A stretch of 64,000 nt of DNA from Streptomyces sp. A2-16. GTDB taxonomy: Bacteria > Actinomycetota > Actinomycetes > Streptomycetales > Streptomycetaceae. Below are positions 1-8,401 of this stretch, piece by piece. Numbering within the stretch: position 1 is the first letter of the stretch; each line of letters starts with the position of its first letter. Made by a program: the position numbers and the translations under genes. A model generated the notes under the pieces. The model saw nothing but the letters and a program-made list of their open reading frames with translations. It made no database searches and was not told the DNA's origin. The stretch covers positions 7,192,001-7,256,000 of the forward strand of contig NZ_CP063808.1 in the NCBI RefSeq assembly GCF_018128905.1, given 5' to 3'.

Positions 1-1
1 T

Positions 2-508
2 CGCGCTCTGCTGCACGCTCCGGCGCAGCTGGAGATGCTGGCGCTGGAGGCGTGCCTCGAGCGGATCGAGGCGGACGGGCCGGAAGCGGTGATGGGCCGG
101 CACCGGGCCGCCGCGGCGGCGACCCGGGCGGGGGCGCGGGCCCTGGGCGGGGGCCTGGAGCCGTATGTGCACGAGGACCGCGAGGCGGCTCCGGTCGCCA
201 CGACACTCCGGGCACCGGCGGGGACCGACGCGTCGGAACTGGTGTCCCGGGCCCTGTCGTCCGACCCCGCGCTGCCACTGGCGGCGGGTGGGGGTGCGCT
301 GGCCGGCGAGATGATCCGGGTCAACCACTACGGGGCGGACGCGACGCCGGGTGCCGTGCGGGCCTGCCTGGCGGCGTTGGGGGCGGCGCTGAGGGAACAG
401 AACCTCCCGGTGGACCTGGAGGGCGCACTGCACGCGGCCGAGGACGCGTGGCTCCAGCACGGCGATCCGAAGCCGCGGGAAAACGTCGACCAGGTTACCG
501 GTGCATAA
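2..508 (+). CDS. Class V pyridoxal-phosphate aminotransferase, C-terminal part (5' end outside window)
   Basis: The frame is open from base 2 to a TAA at 506-508, giving about 168 residues and no start; the gene begins left of the window. The visible part is the small C-terminal domain of a fold-type I PLP enzyme. Its end (IRVNHYGADATPGAVRACL, then a helix rich in Ala/Leu) matches the pattern of alanine-glyoxylate/cysteine-desulfurase-like class V aminotransferases, where an R-(I/V)-x-(H/N) strand precedes the last helix. The catalytic lysine is not in the window, so substrate cannot be judged. The family is inferred from this end only. It lies in the same direction as the ectoine genes but is separated from them by 305 bp. 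Confidence 0.6.
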   Translation, partial: RALLHAPAQLEMLALEACLERIEADGPEAVMGRHRAAAAATRAGARALGGGLEPYVHEDREAAPVATTLRAPAGTDASELVSRALSSDPALPLAAGGGALAGEMIRVNHYGADATPGAVRACLAALGAALREQNLPVDLEGALHAAEDAWLQHGDPKPRENVDQVTGA

Positions 509-813
509 TTCATAGGGTAATTCAGGGGTTTATCAGAGATTAGCTTCCCGTATTCTTCTGCCCGCTTTCCTCGAGCCTAAACGCAAAGATTCTGCGAACG
601 CGAACCGGAAGAATTCGGGTAGATCTCGTGGCGGTTACATGCTTGTGACGCGTTACACATCGTGATCCATTTGCCCGTTATCTGGCGGGCATAGCATTTC
701 ATAACGGACAGATCTGCGCGTCGGTGCGCGCCCGCCTGATAACACATGCGGCGCCCGTACGTAACCCCGTCCGGCGATGCATTTTTCAATTTCCCTCGGT
801 AAATTCAATTCGC
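509..813 (+). promoter_or_regulatory. AT-rich leader and probable promoter region of the ect operon
   Basis: No gene is seen in these 305 bases. They are clearly more AT-rich than the flanking coding DNA, as expected for a regulated promoter. GTTACA occurs twice as a direct repeat 18 bp apart (634-639 and 652-657). A small stem TGCCCG/CGGGCA (672-677 with 686-691, 8-nt loop) follows. I cannot point to one convincing -10/-35 pair. Osmotic or thermal control is expected from what is known of ectoine genes, not from a motif visible here. Confidence 0.4.
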
Positions 814-1338
814 ATGACTGCCGCACAAGCAGACCTGCAAATCGACCGACCGACGGTCGCGGACGGAGCCGCACTGTGGCGGATCGCCCGCGACTCCGAG
901 GTTCTCGACCTGAACTCGTCGTACAGCTATCTGCTGTGGTGCCGCGACTTCGCCGCCACGTCGGCGGTGGCACGCAACGACCGCGGGGAGCCGGTCGGCT
1001 TCGTCACCGGGTACGTCCGCCCGGACCGGCCCGGCACCCTGCTCGTCTGGCAGGTGGCGGTGGACTCGGCGTACCGCGGCCGAGGGCTCGCCGCCGCCCT
1101 GCTCGACGGACTGACCGCGCGGCTCGCCGCCGAGCGCGGACTGACCACCGTGGAGACCACCATCACGCCGGGCAACACCGCCTCCGAGCGGCTGTTCACG
1201 TCGTTCGCCGAACGCCGTGGCGCCGGCCTGGAGCGCGAGGTGCTGTTCGACACGGGCCTGTTCCCCGACGGGCCGCACGACCCCGAGGTCCTCTACCGCA
1301 TCGGGCCCCTCTCCCCCACCCCCACTCCCTCCGCCTGA
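814..1338 (+). CDS. ectA: L-2,4-diaminobutyrate acetyltransferase
   Basis: A 174-residue GNAT enzyme that acetylates L-2,4-diaminobutyrate with acetyl-CoA, the second step of ectoine synthesis in the cytoplasm. The acetyl-CoA loop is visible as YRGRGLAAALLDGL, preceded by the strand LLVWQVAVD; SSYSYLLWCRDFAATS near the N-terminus is typical of EctA. The ATG at 814 gives the usual family length (about 170-180); an upstream start at 724 would add an atypical tail and was not chosen, although no strong ribosome-binding site precedes 814. It is followed by ectB after 29 bp and leads the ectABCD operon. Confidence 0.93.
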   Translation: MTAAQADLQIDRPTVADGAALWRIARDSEVLDLNSSYSYLLWCRDFAATSAVARNDRGEPVGFVTGYVRPDRPGTLLVWQVAVDSAYRGRGLAAALLDGLTARLAAERGLTTVETTITPGNTASERLFTSFAERRGAGLEREVLFDTGLFPDGPHDPEVLYRIGPLSPTPTPSA

Positions 1339-1367
1339 CCCCCCACGCACCCGAGGAGCGATTCGTC

Positions 1368-2639
1368 GTGACCATCACCCAGCCCGACCTCAGCGTCTTC
1401 GAGACCCTCGAGTCCGAGGTGCGCAGCTACTGCCGCGGCTGGCCCACCGTCTTCGACCGCGCGCAGGGCAGCCGCATGTACGACGAGGACGGCCACGCGT
1501 ACCTGGACTTCTTCGCCGGCGCCGGTTCACTGAACTACGGCCACAACAACCCCGTGCTGAAACGGGCGTTGATCGACTACCTGGAGCGGGACGGCGTCAC
1601 GCACGGGCTCGACATGTCGACCACCGCCAAGCGCGCCTTCCTGCAGACCTTCCAGGACCTGGTGCTGCGCCCGCGCGACCTGCCGTACAAGGTCATGTTC
1701 CCGGGCCCGACCGGCACCAACGCCGTGGAGTCCGCGCTGAAACTGGCGCGCAAGGTGAAGGGCCGCGAGGCCATCGTGTCCTTCACCAACGCCTTCCACG
1801 GCATGTCGCTCGGCTCCCTCGCCGTCACCGGCAACGCCTTCAAGCGGGCCGGTGCCGGTATCCCGCTGGTGCACGGCACCCCGATGCCCTTCGACAACTA
1901 CTTCGACGGCACCGTCGAGGACTTCCTGTGGTTCGAGCGGCTCCTGGAGGACCAGGGCTCCGGACTCAACAAGCCGGCCGCCGTGATCGTGGAGACCGTG
2001 CAGGGCGAGGGCGGCATCAACGTCGCGCGCCGGGAGTGGCTGCAGGCGCTCGCCGCGCTGTGCGAGCGGCAGGACATGCTGCTCATCGTCGACGACATCC
2101 AGATGGGCTGCGGGCGGACGGGGGCCTTCTTCTCGTTCGAGGAGGCGGGCATCACCCCCGACATCGTCACCGTCTCGAAGTCGATCAGCGGGTACGGACT
2201 GCCCATGTCCCTCTGCCTGTTCAAGCCCGAGCTGGACATCTGGGAGCCCGGCGAGCACAACGGCACCTTCCGCGGCAACAACCCGGCCTTCGTCACGGCC
2301 ACCGCCACCCTGGAGCAGTACTGGGCGGACGGTTCCGCGATGGAGAAGCAGACCCGGCAGCGCGGCGAGCAGGTCGAGCAGGGGCTCATCTCGATCACCG
2401 AGGAGAACCTGGCCGACATCAAGGAGTACCGCGGGCGCGGGCTGGTGTGGGGCCTGGAGTTCCACGACAAGGAGCGCGCCGGGAAGGTGGCCCACCGGGC
2501 CTTCGAGCTCGGGCTGCTCATCGAGACGTCGGGCCCCGAGAGCGAGGTCGTGAAGCTGCTTCCGGCGCTCACGATCACCCCCGAGGAGCTGGACGAGGGG
2601 CTGAGCATCCTCGCCCGCGCCGTCCGGGAAACCGTCTGA
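1368..2639 (+). CDS. ectB: Diaminobutyrate--2-oxoglutarate transaminase
   Basis: A 423-residue class III (omega) aminotransferase that makes L-2,4-diaminobutyrate from aspartate semialdehyde with glutamate as amino donor, the first step of ectoine synthesis. Visible marks are the PLP lysine in TVSKSISGYG (about K271), the cofactor-binding aspartate in VDDIQMGCGRTG (about 242-252) and the GPTGTNAVE segment near 113-121. The GTG at 1368 is chosen because CGAGGAGC lies just upstream and the protein then has family length. Part of ectABCD, between ectA and ectC. Confidence 0.95.
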   Translation: MTITQPDLSVFETLESEVRSYCRGWPTVFDRAQGSRMYDEDGHAYLDFFAGAGSLNYGHNNPVLKRALIDYLERDGVTHGLDMSTTAKRAFLQTFQDLVLRPRDLPYKVMFPGPTGTNAVESALKLARKVKGREAIVSFTNAFHGMSLGSLAVTGNAFKRAGAGIPLVHGTPMPFDNYFDGTVEDFLWFERLLEDQGSGLNKPAAVIVETVQGEGGINVARREWLQALAALCERQDMLLIVDDIQMGCGRTGAFFSFEEAGITPDIVTVSKSISGYGLPMSLCLFKPELDIWEPGEHNGTFRGNNPAFVTATATLEQYWADGSAMEKQTRQRGEQVEQGLISITEENLADIKEYRGRGLVWGLEFHDKERAGKVAHRAFELGLLIETSGPESEVVKLLPALTITPEELDEGLSILARAVRETV

Positions 2640-2684
2640 GCATCAGGCTCGGCGAACCGTCTAACTAGGAGGCATCGCAGCACC

Positions 2685-3101
2685 GTGATCGTCCGTTCGT
2701 TCAAGGACATCGAAGGCACCGACCGGCATGTGAAGGCCGCGTCCGGCACCTGGGAGAGCAAACGCATCGTGCTCGCCAAGGAGCGGGTCGGCTTCTCTCT
2801 GCACGAGACCATCCTGTACGCGGGTACGGAGACGTCGATGTGGTACGCGAACCACGTCGAGGCCGTCGTCTGCGTCGAGGGCGAGGCCGAGCTGACCGAC
2901 CACGAGAGCGGGCTGACCCACTCGATCACGCCCGGGACCATGTACCTCCTGGACGGCCACGAGCGGCACACGCTGCGCGTCAAGGAGGACTTCCGCTGCC
3001 TGTGCGTGTTCAACCCGCCGGTGACCGGCCGGGAGGACCACGACGAGAACGGCGTCTACCCGCTGCTCACCGAACCCGAAGCCGAACCCGAGGAGGTGTG
3101 A
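2685..3101 (+). CDS. ectC: L-ectoine synthase
   Basis: A 138-residue cupin that cyclises N-gamma-acetyl-diaminobutyrate to ectoine. The protein starts IVRSFKDIEGTDRHVKA and carries the cupin core ETSMWYANHVEAVVCVEGEAEL, with metal-ligand type His/Glu residues typical of EctC, and YLLDGHERHTLR further on. The GTG start at 2685 follows a strong TAGGAGG ribosome-binding site (2666-2672). Four bases separate its stop from the ectD start. Length equals the usual 130-140 residues. Confidence 0.95.
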   Translation: MIVRSFKDIEGTDRHVKAASGTWESKRIVLAKERVGFSLHETILYAGTETSMWYANHVEAVVCVEGEAELTDHESGLTHSITPGTMYLLDGHERHTLRVKEDFRCLCVFNPPVTGREDHDENGVYPLLTEPEAEPEEV

Positions 3102-3105
3102 CCGC

Positions 3106-3993
3106 ATGACCACCGTCACCGATCTCTACCCCAGCCGCGGCGCCACCGAGGTGTCCGTCCCCCGCAAGGACCCGGTCGTCTGGTCGGCGCCCGGCACGCC
3201 GGGACCGGTCGCCACGGCCGAGCTCGAGGCGTTCGAGCGCGACGGCTTCCTGGCCGTCGACCAGCTGATCCGCCCGGACGAAGTCCCGGTGTACCAGCAG
3301 GAGTTGGAGCGGCTCGTCACGGACCCGGACATCCGCGCGGACGAGCGCTCGATCATCGAGCCGAAGTCCAAGGAGATCCGCTCGGTCTTCGAGGTGCACA
3401 AGATCAGCGAGGTGTTCGCGAACCTGGTGCGCGACGAGCGGGTCGTGGGCCGGGCCCGGCAGATCCTCGGCTCGGACGTGTACGTCCACCAGTCGCGGAT
3501 CAACGTCAAGCCCGGTTTCGGGGCCAGCGGCTTCTACTGGCACTCCGACTTCGAGACCTGGCACGCCGAGGACGGCCTGCCGAACATGCGCACGGTGTCC
3601 GTCTCGATCGCGCTGACCGAGAACTACGACACCAACGGCGGCCTCATGATCATGCCGGGGTCGCACCGCACCTTCCTCGGGTGCGCGGGGGCCACCCCGA
3701 AGGACAACTACAAGCAGTCCCTGCAGATGCAGGACGCGGGCACGCCCTCGGACGAGGCGCTGACCGCGATGGCCTCCGAGTACGGCATCAAGCTCTTCAC
3801 GGGCAAGGCCGGTTCGGCGACCTGGTTCGACTGCAACTGCATGCACGGCTCCGGGGACAACATCACGCCGTTCCCGCGCAGCAACGTGTTCATCGTGTTC
3901 AACAGCGTGGAGAACCAGGCCGTGGAGCCGTTCGCGGCTCCGATCCGGCGGCCGGAGTTCATCGGCGCGAGGGACTTCACTCCGGTGAAGTGA
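3106..3993 (+). CDS. ectD: Ectoine 5-hydroxylase
   Basis: A 295-residue Fe(II)/2-oxoglutarate dioxygenase that converts ectoine to 5-hydroxyectoine. The family signature FYWHSDFETWHAEDGLP is present; the iron ligands read as H146 and D148, with the third His in CMHGSGDN (about H247). TWFDCNCMHGSG and the C-terminal PRSNVFIVFNSVEN also match EctD. Four bases follow the ectC stop and GAGGAGGTG overlaps the ectC end, so it is translated as the last gene of ectABCD. A hairpin follows its stop. Confidence 0.96.
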   Translation: MTTVTDLYPSRGATEVSVPRKDPVVWSAPGTPGPVATAELEAFERDGFLAVDQLIRPDEVPVYQQELERLVTDPDIRADERSIIEPKSKEIRSVFEVHKISEVFANLVRDERVVGRARQILGSDVYVHQSRINVKPGFGASGFYWHSDFETWHAEDGLPNMRTVSVSIALTENYDTNGGLMIMPGSHRTFLGCAGATPKDNYKQSLQMQDAGTPSDEALTAMASEYGIKLFTGKAGSATWFDCNCMHGSGDNITPFPRSNVFIVFNSVENQAVEPFAAPIRRPEFIGARDFTPVK

Positions 3994-4005
3994 CGTTCGG
4001 CGTGG

Positions 4006-4054
4006 GGTGCCCCTGACGGTGGGGCACCGTGACGCCGGGTGCCCCTGACGGTGG
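4006..4054 (+). terminator. Probable ect operon terminator with a duplicated unit
   Basis: GGTGCCCC (4006-4013) pairs perfectly with GGGGCACC (4021-4028) around the 7-nt loop TGACGGT. The 17-mer starting GGTGCCCCTGACGG is then repeated at 4038-4054, so the hairpin region was partly duplicated. It lies between the convergent ends of ectD and the anti-sigma gene. There is no U-run, as is common for Streptomyces terminators. Confidence 0.6.
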
Positions 4055-4062
4055 GTGCCCCC

Positions 4063-5082
4063 TCACAGCCACGACAGCGACGCGGCCCGCTCCAGTACGT
4101 TCCGTACGGCGGCCGCGTCGCCTGTCGCGTTCCGGGGCACGGCGTCCGGCGCGTACCGCCCGCCGACCAGCAGGCAGAAGTCCACCGGATCCAGGGTGAG
4201 TTCGGCGGCCACGGGATCGCTCTGCGAGCCCAGGACCCACGCCTGGCCGCCCCTGATCGCGAACAGCACCGGCGGCGCCTCGGTCCCGAGGGCCCCGTCG
4301 AGGATGCGGACGGCCAGCCCGACCAGCCGCCCCAGGTGCTCCCCGGGCGGCGGCGGCACGGCCAGGCCCAGGGCGCGGCCGATGTCGTCGGTGTGGATCC
4401 ACGCCTCGAAGGCCCGCACCAGGAAGTGCTCGGTGACGGGCAGCCGGACCCCCATCGACAGCGTGGTCCCGGCGGCGAGTTCCAGGTCGTGGGCGTACGG
4501 GGTGCCGAGCAGCGCGGCCGCCTGCGCGGACCAGTCGGCGGCGGTCTCCTCGGGCGTACGGCCGTACTCGTGGGCGATCACCTCGGCGGTGCGCCGCTCC
4601 CAGGCCTCCGCCCAGTCGGTGTCCTCGTCGATCCGCGCACCCGGTACCCGGGCGCCGATCCCGAGCCGCAGGGCCAGGTGTTCGTCGGCGGCGAGCAGAT
4701 GGGCGACGGTCGCGTGGACGTCCCAGTCGTGCACGACCGGCGTCGACCAGCGCCCCGCCGTCTCGGGCAGCAGTGCCCGCAGCCCGGTGACGGCGGCCGC
4801 ATAGGGGGCGGCGTGCCCGGCCACGGGAGGCGGGGCGGGGCGGGCACGCCGGGCGCGGGTGAGGAGGGCGTCGAAGGACGCGGGGACGCCGTTGGGCGCC
4901 GGTTGGGCCGGCTCCGTGGGCGGCCCGTCCAGCAGGCGTACGGCCGCGCGCAGCCGCTCCGCCTCGGCCGCGCAGCTCTCGCACTCGGCCAGGTGCGGCG
5001 GGACCAGGCGCTGCTCGGCCGCCTCCAGGGCGCCGAAGGCCCAGGCGGCCAGCAGGTCGCGCACGTCGTCGTGATCGGTCAC
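4063..5082 (-). CDS. Zinc-finger anti-sigma factor fused to an MDMPI-type domain
   Basis: A 339-residue protein. The N-terminal 75 residues are a zf-HC2 anti-sigma domain with H30-x3-C34-x2-C37 (HLAECESC). From about residue 85 the protein resembles the mycothiol-dependent maleylpyruvate isomerase (DinB-like) fold: VVHDWDVHATVAHLLAADEHLA and AFEAWIHTDDIGRALG contain the typical His/Asp residues. It lies 34 bp behind the ECF sigma gene on the same strand and is inferred to sequester that sigma factor. The zinc motif suggests thiol or redox sensing; the MDMPI part may bind mycothiol or another small ligand, which is inference. No membrane segment is seen. Confidence 0.85.
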   Translation of the reverse strand: MTDHDDVRDLLAAWAFGALEAAEQRLVPPHLAECESCAAEAERLRAAVRLLDGPPTEPAQPAPNGVPASFDALLTRARRARPAPPPVAGHAAPYAAAVTGLRALLPETAGRWSTPVVHDWDVHATVAHLLAADEHLALRLGIGARVPGARIDEDTDWAEAWERRTAEVIAHEYGRTPEETAADWSAQAAALLGTPYAHDLELAAGTTLSMGVRLPVTEHFLVRAFEAWIHTDDIGRALGLAVPPPPGEHLGRLVGLAVRILDGALGTEAPPVLFAIRGGQAWVLGSQSDPVAAELTLDPVDFCLLVGGRYAPDAVPRNATGDAAAVRNVLERAASLSWL

Positions 5083-5116
5083 CGCTCGCCCCCTTCCCTG
5101 TGTTCCCCTGCCGCCA

Positions 5117-5725
5117 TCATGCGCCCTTTTCCCACGCCGGGTCGGGTGGGTCGGCCAAAGTCTCCGCCAACGTGCGCAGCGCGGTGCGCAGCCGGGTCTT
5201 CGCGGTGCCCTCGGGGATGCCGAGCTCGACGGCGGCCTGCCGGTAGGTGCGGCCCGCGAAGTAGGCGAGGTGCACCACCTCCCGCTGTTGCTGCGGGAGT
5301 TCGGCGAGGGCGGTGTGGAGCAGGAGGGAGCGCTCCCGGTCGACGACGGCCTCGGCGGGGCCCGGAGAGGCGTCCGGGATGCCGTGCAGGGCCAGGTCGT
5401 CGGCGCGGACGTCCTTGCGGTGCCGGGCCTCGCTGCGGACCCAGTCCACGGCCCGCCGGTGGGCCAGCACCGACAGCCAGGTGCGCAGGCTGCCCCGGCG
5501 CGCGTCGAAGGCGTACGGCCTGCTCCACAGCTGTGCGAAGACCTCCTGCGCCACGTCCTCGGCCGCGACCGGGCTGCGGGTCACGCGCAGGGCGACCGCC
5601 CGCACCAGCCCGCCGTACGCCCCGTACGCCTCGGCGAGCGCGGACTCGTCGCCGTACACCAGCCGTCGGTGCAGCTCCGCGTCTGCGGGTTGCTGTGCGG
5701 ACGTCGTCCCGTCCGTGGACTCCAC
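5117..5725 (-). CDS. ECF RNA polymerase sigma factor
   Basis: A 202-residue group 4 sigma factor. The region 2 helix reads VRAVALRVTRSPVAAEDVAQEVFAQLW (in two stretches around residues 40-68), and region 4 near the C-terminus has LPQQQREVVHLAYFAGRTYR then a helix-turn-helix (IPEGTAKTRLRTALRTL). A linker of about 25 residues separates them. The start is a GTG at 5725; AAGGGG lies about 12 nt upstream, so a slightly different start is possible. It is followed by its likely anti-sigma partner on the same strand. Target promoters cannot be named. Confidence 0.92.
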   Translation of the reverse strand: MESTDGTTSAQQPADAELHRRLVYGDESALAEAYGAYGGLVRAVALRVTRSPVAAEDVAQEVFAQLWSRPYAFDARRGSLRTWLSVLAHRRAVDWVRSEARHRKDVRADDLALHGIPDASPGPAEAVVDRERSLLLHTALAELPQQQREVVHLAYFAGRTYRQAAVELGIPEGTAKTRLRTALRTLAETLADPPDPAWEKGA

Positions 5726-5782
5726 GGCACCACCACCCCTTGGTGCCCTTCCTAGCGTCCCGGGCGGCGCGGCGCCAGTGGT

Positions 5783-6835
5783 TCAGGGAGACAGGGCGTC
5801 CAGAAGCCGGTCGACATCCGCGGCCGTGTTGTACAGGTGGAAGGAGGCCCGCAGGTTGCCGGCCCGGTCGGACACCTCGATGCCGGCCGCGCTCAACTGG
5901 CGCTGCCGCCCGCCGAGTCCGGGCACGGACACGATCGCCGAGCCGGGGGCGGGCAGGGGTGCGTGACCGAGGTCCGCGAGTCCGGCGCGGAAGCGGTCGG
6001 CGAGGGCGAGGTCGTGGGCGCGCACGGCGTCCACCCCGAGCTCCTCCAGGAGTTCGAGGGAACTGCGGGTGCCCGCGTAGGTGAACAGGGCGGGGCTGAT
6101 GTCGAACCGCCGGGCGGAGTGGGCCAGTTCGGCGACGGGGCCGTAGCAGCTGTCCCACGGGATCTCCCCGGCGACCCAGCCGGCGAGCACCGGCTTCAGG
6201 TCGCCGAAGTCCTCCGGCACGGCGAGGAAGGCCGCGCCGTGCGGGCCGAGCAGCCACTTGAAGGTGGTGGAGACGGTGTAGTCGTACGACTCGGCGTCCA
6301 CCGGGAACCAGCCCGCGGCCTGCGAGAAGTCGACGTAGGTGCGGGCGCCGTGGGCCCGCGCGGCCTCGCGCAGGGCGGGCAGGTCGGCGATCCGGCCGTC
6401 GGCGGACTGGGCGGCGCTCACCGCGACGAGGGCGGTGCCGGGGCGGACGGAGTCGGCGAGCCGTTCCAGCGGCACGATCCGCACCTTGAGGTCGCCGCGG
6501 GTGTGGAAGGGGTTCACGACGGAGGTGAAGTCGTCCTCGGCGGTGAGGACTTCGGCGCCCGGGGGCAGCGAGGCGGCGACGAGGCCGGAGTGGGTGGACA
6601 CGGACGCGCCGGCCGCGACCCGGGCGACCGGGACTCCGGCGAGCCTCGCGAACGCGGCGCGGGCCGCCTCCACGTCCTGGAACAGCGGGTCCAGCGGCCT
6701 GCCCTCGGCGCGGATCAGCGCGGCCTCCTGGAGGGCCGTGACGGTCCGGGCCGGGAGCAGACCGCTGCTCGCGGTGTTGAGGAAGGTGTTCTTCGGGGCG
6801 AACTCGGCGCGGACGAGGCTCTCGAAGGTTTCCAT
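5783..6835 (-). CDS. Class V aminotransferase / cysteine-desulfurase-like PLP enzyme
   Basis: A 350-residue fold-type I PLP enzyme. The Schiff-base lysine is in STTFKWLLGPHG (about K193), the cofactor aspartate and glutamine in VDFSQAAG (about D169/Q172), and TASSGLLP is the usual N-terminal loop. The NifS/IscS active-site cysteine loop is not evident, so a group IV SufS-type desulfurase is doubtful; a kynureninase- or isopenicillin-N-epimerase-like role is equally possible. The ATG at 6835 is preferred over 6871 because GTGGAG lies just upstream. It precedes the sigma/anti-sigma pair by 57 bp on the same strand, so co-transcription is possible. Confidence 0.85.
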   Translation of the reverse strand: METFESLVRAEFAPKNTFLNTASSGLLPARTVTALQEAALIRAEGRPLDPLFQDVEAARAAFARLAGVPVARVAAGASVSTHSGLVAASLPPGAEVLTAEDDFTSVVNPFHTRGDLKVRIVPLERLADSVRPGTALVAVSAAQSADGRIADLPALREAARAHGARTYVDFSQAAGWFPVDAESYDYTVSTTFKWLLGPHGAAFLAVPEDFGDLKPVLAGWVAGEIPWDSCYGPVAELAHSARRFDISPALFTYAGTRSSLELLEELGVDAVRAHDLALADRFRAGLADLGHAPLPAPGSAIVSVPGLGGRQRQLSAAGIEVSDRAGNLRASFHLYNTAADVDRLLDALSP

Positions 6836-6932
6836 GGCTCCACTGTGGGGCCGGGAGACCTCTCGGTCCATTGCGAATTTCTACGTGGTTTCGCCAAGCA
6901 ACGCTTATACGTCCGCGCCGACCTGCGTGTTC

Positions 6933-7658
6933 TCAGCCCTGGTGGGGTACGGCGCACCCGTCGGGACCGCACGCGTCCGCGCCGGAATCGCCCTGGTCGA
7001 TCAGCTGCAGCGGGGAGCGGTTGCCCCAGGCCTGGGTGAGGGCCTGGGTGAAGACCTCGGCGGGCTGGGCTCCGGAGACGCCGTAGGTGCGGTCCAGGAC
7101 GAAGAAGGGGACGCCGTTCGCGCCGAGCTCGGCGGCCTCGCGCTCGTCGGCGCGGACGTCGTCGGCGTAGGCCGTGGGGTCGGCGAGGACCTTGCGGACC
7201 TCGTCGGCGTCCAGTCCGGCCTCCACGGCGAGCTCGACGAGGCGCTCCTCGCCCTCGGTGAACAGGGACCTCTCCTCGGCGAAGTTGGCCCGGTAGAAGA
7301 TCTGGATCAGTTCGTCCTGCCTGCCGTGTTCCTTGGCGAGGTGGAGGAGGCGGTGCAGGTCGAAGGTGTTGCCGTGGTCGCGGTCGCGGGTCCGGTAGGC
7401 GAGGCCCTCGGCGGCGGCCTGGGCCCCGAGGTTCTCCTCGCCGGCCTGGGCCTGCGCCTGGCTCATGCCGTACTTCTTGCTGAGCATGGCGAGCACGGGC
7501 TGGACGTCGCCCTTGTCCCGTCCCGGGTCCAGCTCGAACGACCGGTGCACCACCTCGACCCCGTCGCGGTGCGGGAAGGCCTCCAGCGCCTTCTCGAAGC
7601 GGGCCTTGCCCACGTAGCACCAGGGGCAGGCGATGTCGCTCCAGATCTCGACGCGCAT
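6933..7658 (-). CDS. DsbA-family oxidoreductase (FrnE-like)
   Basis: A 241-residue thioredoxin-fold protein with the redox motif CPWC at residues 11-14 (SDIACPWCYVGK), the usual helical insertion, and NGVPFFVLDRTYGVSGAQ, which supplies the cis-proline loop. No signal peptide is present, so it acts in the cytoplasm as a dithiol-disulfide isomerase, as in the FrnE/2-hydroxychromene-isomerase-like group. The tail contains extra cysteines (ADACGPDGCAVP), a feature seen in FrnE proteins. The ATG at 7658 gives normal family length. Confidence 0.9.
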   Translation of the reverse strand: MRVEIWSDIACPWCYVGKARFEKALEAFPHRDGVEVVHRSFELDPGRDKGDVQPVLAMLSKKYGMSQAQAQAGEENLGAQAAAEGLAYRTRDRDHGNTFDLHRLLHLAKEHGRQDELIQIFYRANFAEERSLFTEGEERLVELAVEAGLDADEVRKVLADPTAYADDVRADEREAAELGANGVPFFVLDRTYGVSGAQPAEVFTQALTQAWGNRSPLQLIDQGDSGADACGPDGCAVPHQG

Positions 7659-7747
7659 GTCTACGGCTCTCTCCAGGTCGGACGGGTGCGGAGACTCCCT
7701 CCGCCAGTTGGATGAACGTTCAAGCAGAGGGTTCCATTCCCAGGCGC

Positions 7748-8356
7748 TCAGCTGCCGTCGCGCAGGTCCGCCGGCCAGTCCGGCCTGAACTCGATGTGGT
7801 CGTAGGTCACCACACAGCCCTCCCCCATCGGCGACTGCGCCATGAAGCCGACCAGGGCCGCGTCGGTCTCCTTCTCGTCGCCCAGGGTGAACAGGCGCAC
7901 GAAGGTCCAGCGCTTGCCGTCGCGGGAGGCGTGGAAGGCGAAGGCGCGGCCGGTGCGGCTGACCCGCAGCCACACCGAACTGCCGTCCACGGTGAAGGAG
8001 TTGCAGTCGTCGGAGTGGCCCCGGGTGACGACCGTGCACACGGTGGGCACGTCCGGGGAGTTCTCCAGGCAGAGTTTGGCCCAGGCCCGCTCGCCGACAT
8101 GGACGTAGAGGACACCCGCGTCGAACGAGCCGTTGAAGCCCACGGTGACCCGGGCTATGAGCTGGAAGTCCCCCTCGGGGGCGCCGAGCAGGCGCGGTGC
8201 GTCGGCGGCGGGGTCCAGGGACTCCCCGGTGGGCGGCACGAACCGGTCCTGCCGGGGGCCGGCCCAGCCGGAGAGAATGCCGTCCTCGTGGGCCCAGTGC
8301 CCGTCGGGACCGTAGGTGCGGAGAGAGAAGGGAAGCTCGGGGAGTTCGACGTCCAT
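7748..8356 (-). CDS. DUF1349 domain protein (concanavalin-like fold)
   Basis: A 202-residue soluble protein matching the DUF1349 family as I recognise it: a beta-rich protein with FDAGVLYVHVGERAWAKLCLE, VWLRVSRTGRAFAFHASRDGKRW and VGFMAQSPMGEGCVVTYDHIEF. Relatives are often near glycosidases or regulators and resemble a jelly-roll carbohydrate-binding fold, but no function is established. No signal sequence. It is separated by 89 bp from the FrnE-like gene on the same strand. Confidence 0.8.
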   Translation of the reverse strand: MDVELPELPFSLRTYGPDGHWAHEDGILSGWAGPRQDRFVPPTGESLDPAADAPRLLGAPEGDFQLIARVTVGFNGSFDAGVLYVHVGERAWAKLCLENSPDVPTVCTVVTRGHSDDCNSFTVDGSSVWLRVSRTGRAFAFHASRDGKRWTFVRLFTLGDEKETDAALVGFMAQSPMGEGCVVTYDHIEFRPDWPADLRDGS

Positions 8357-8401
8357 CCTCAGAGTTTTCCAGTTCCCTCTCCGCGTGCGGCCCCCGGGTG
8401 C

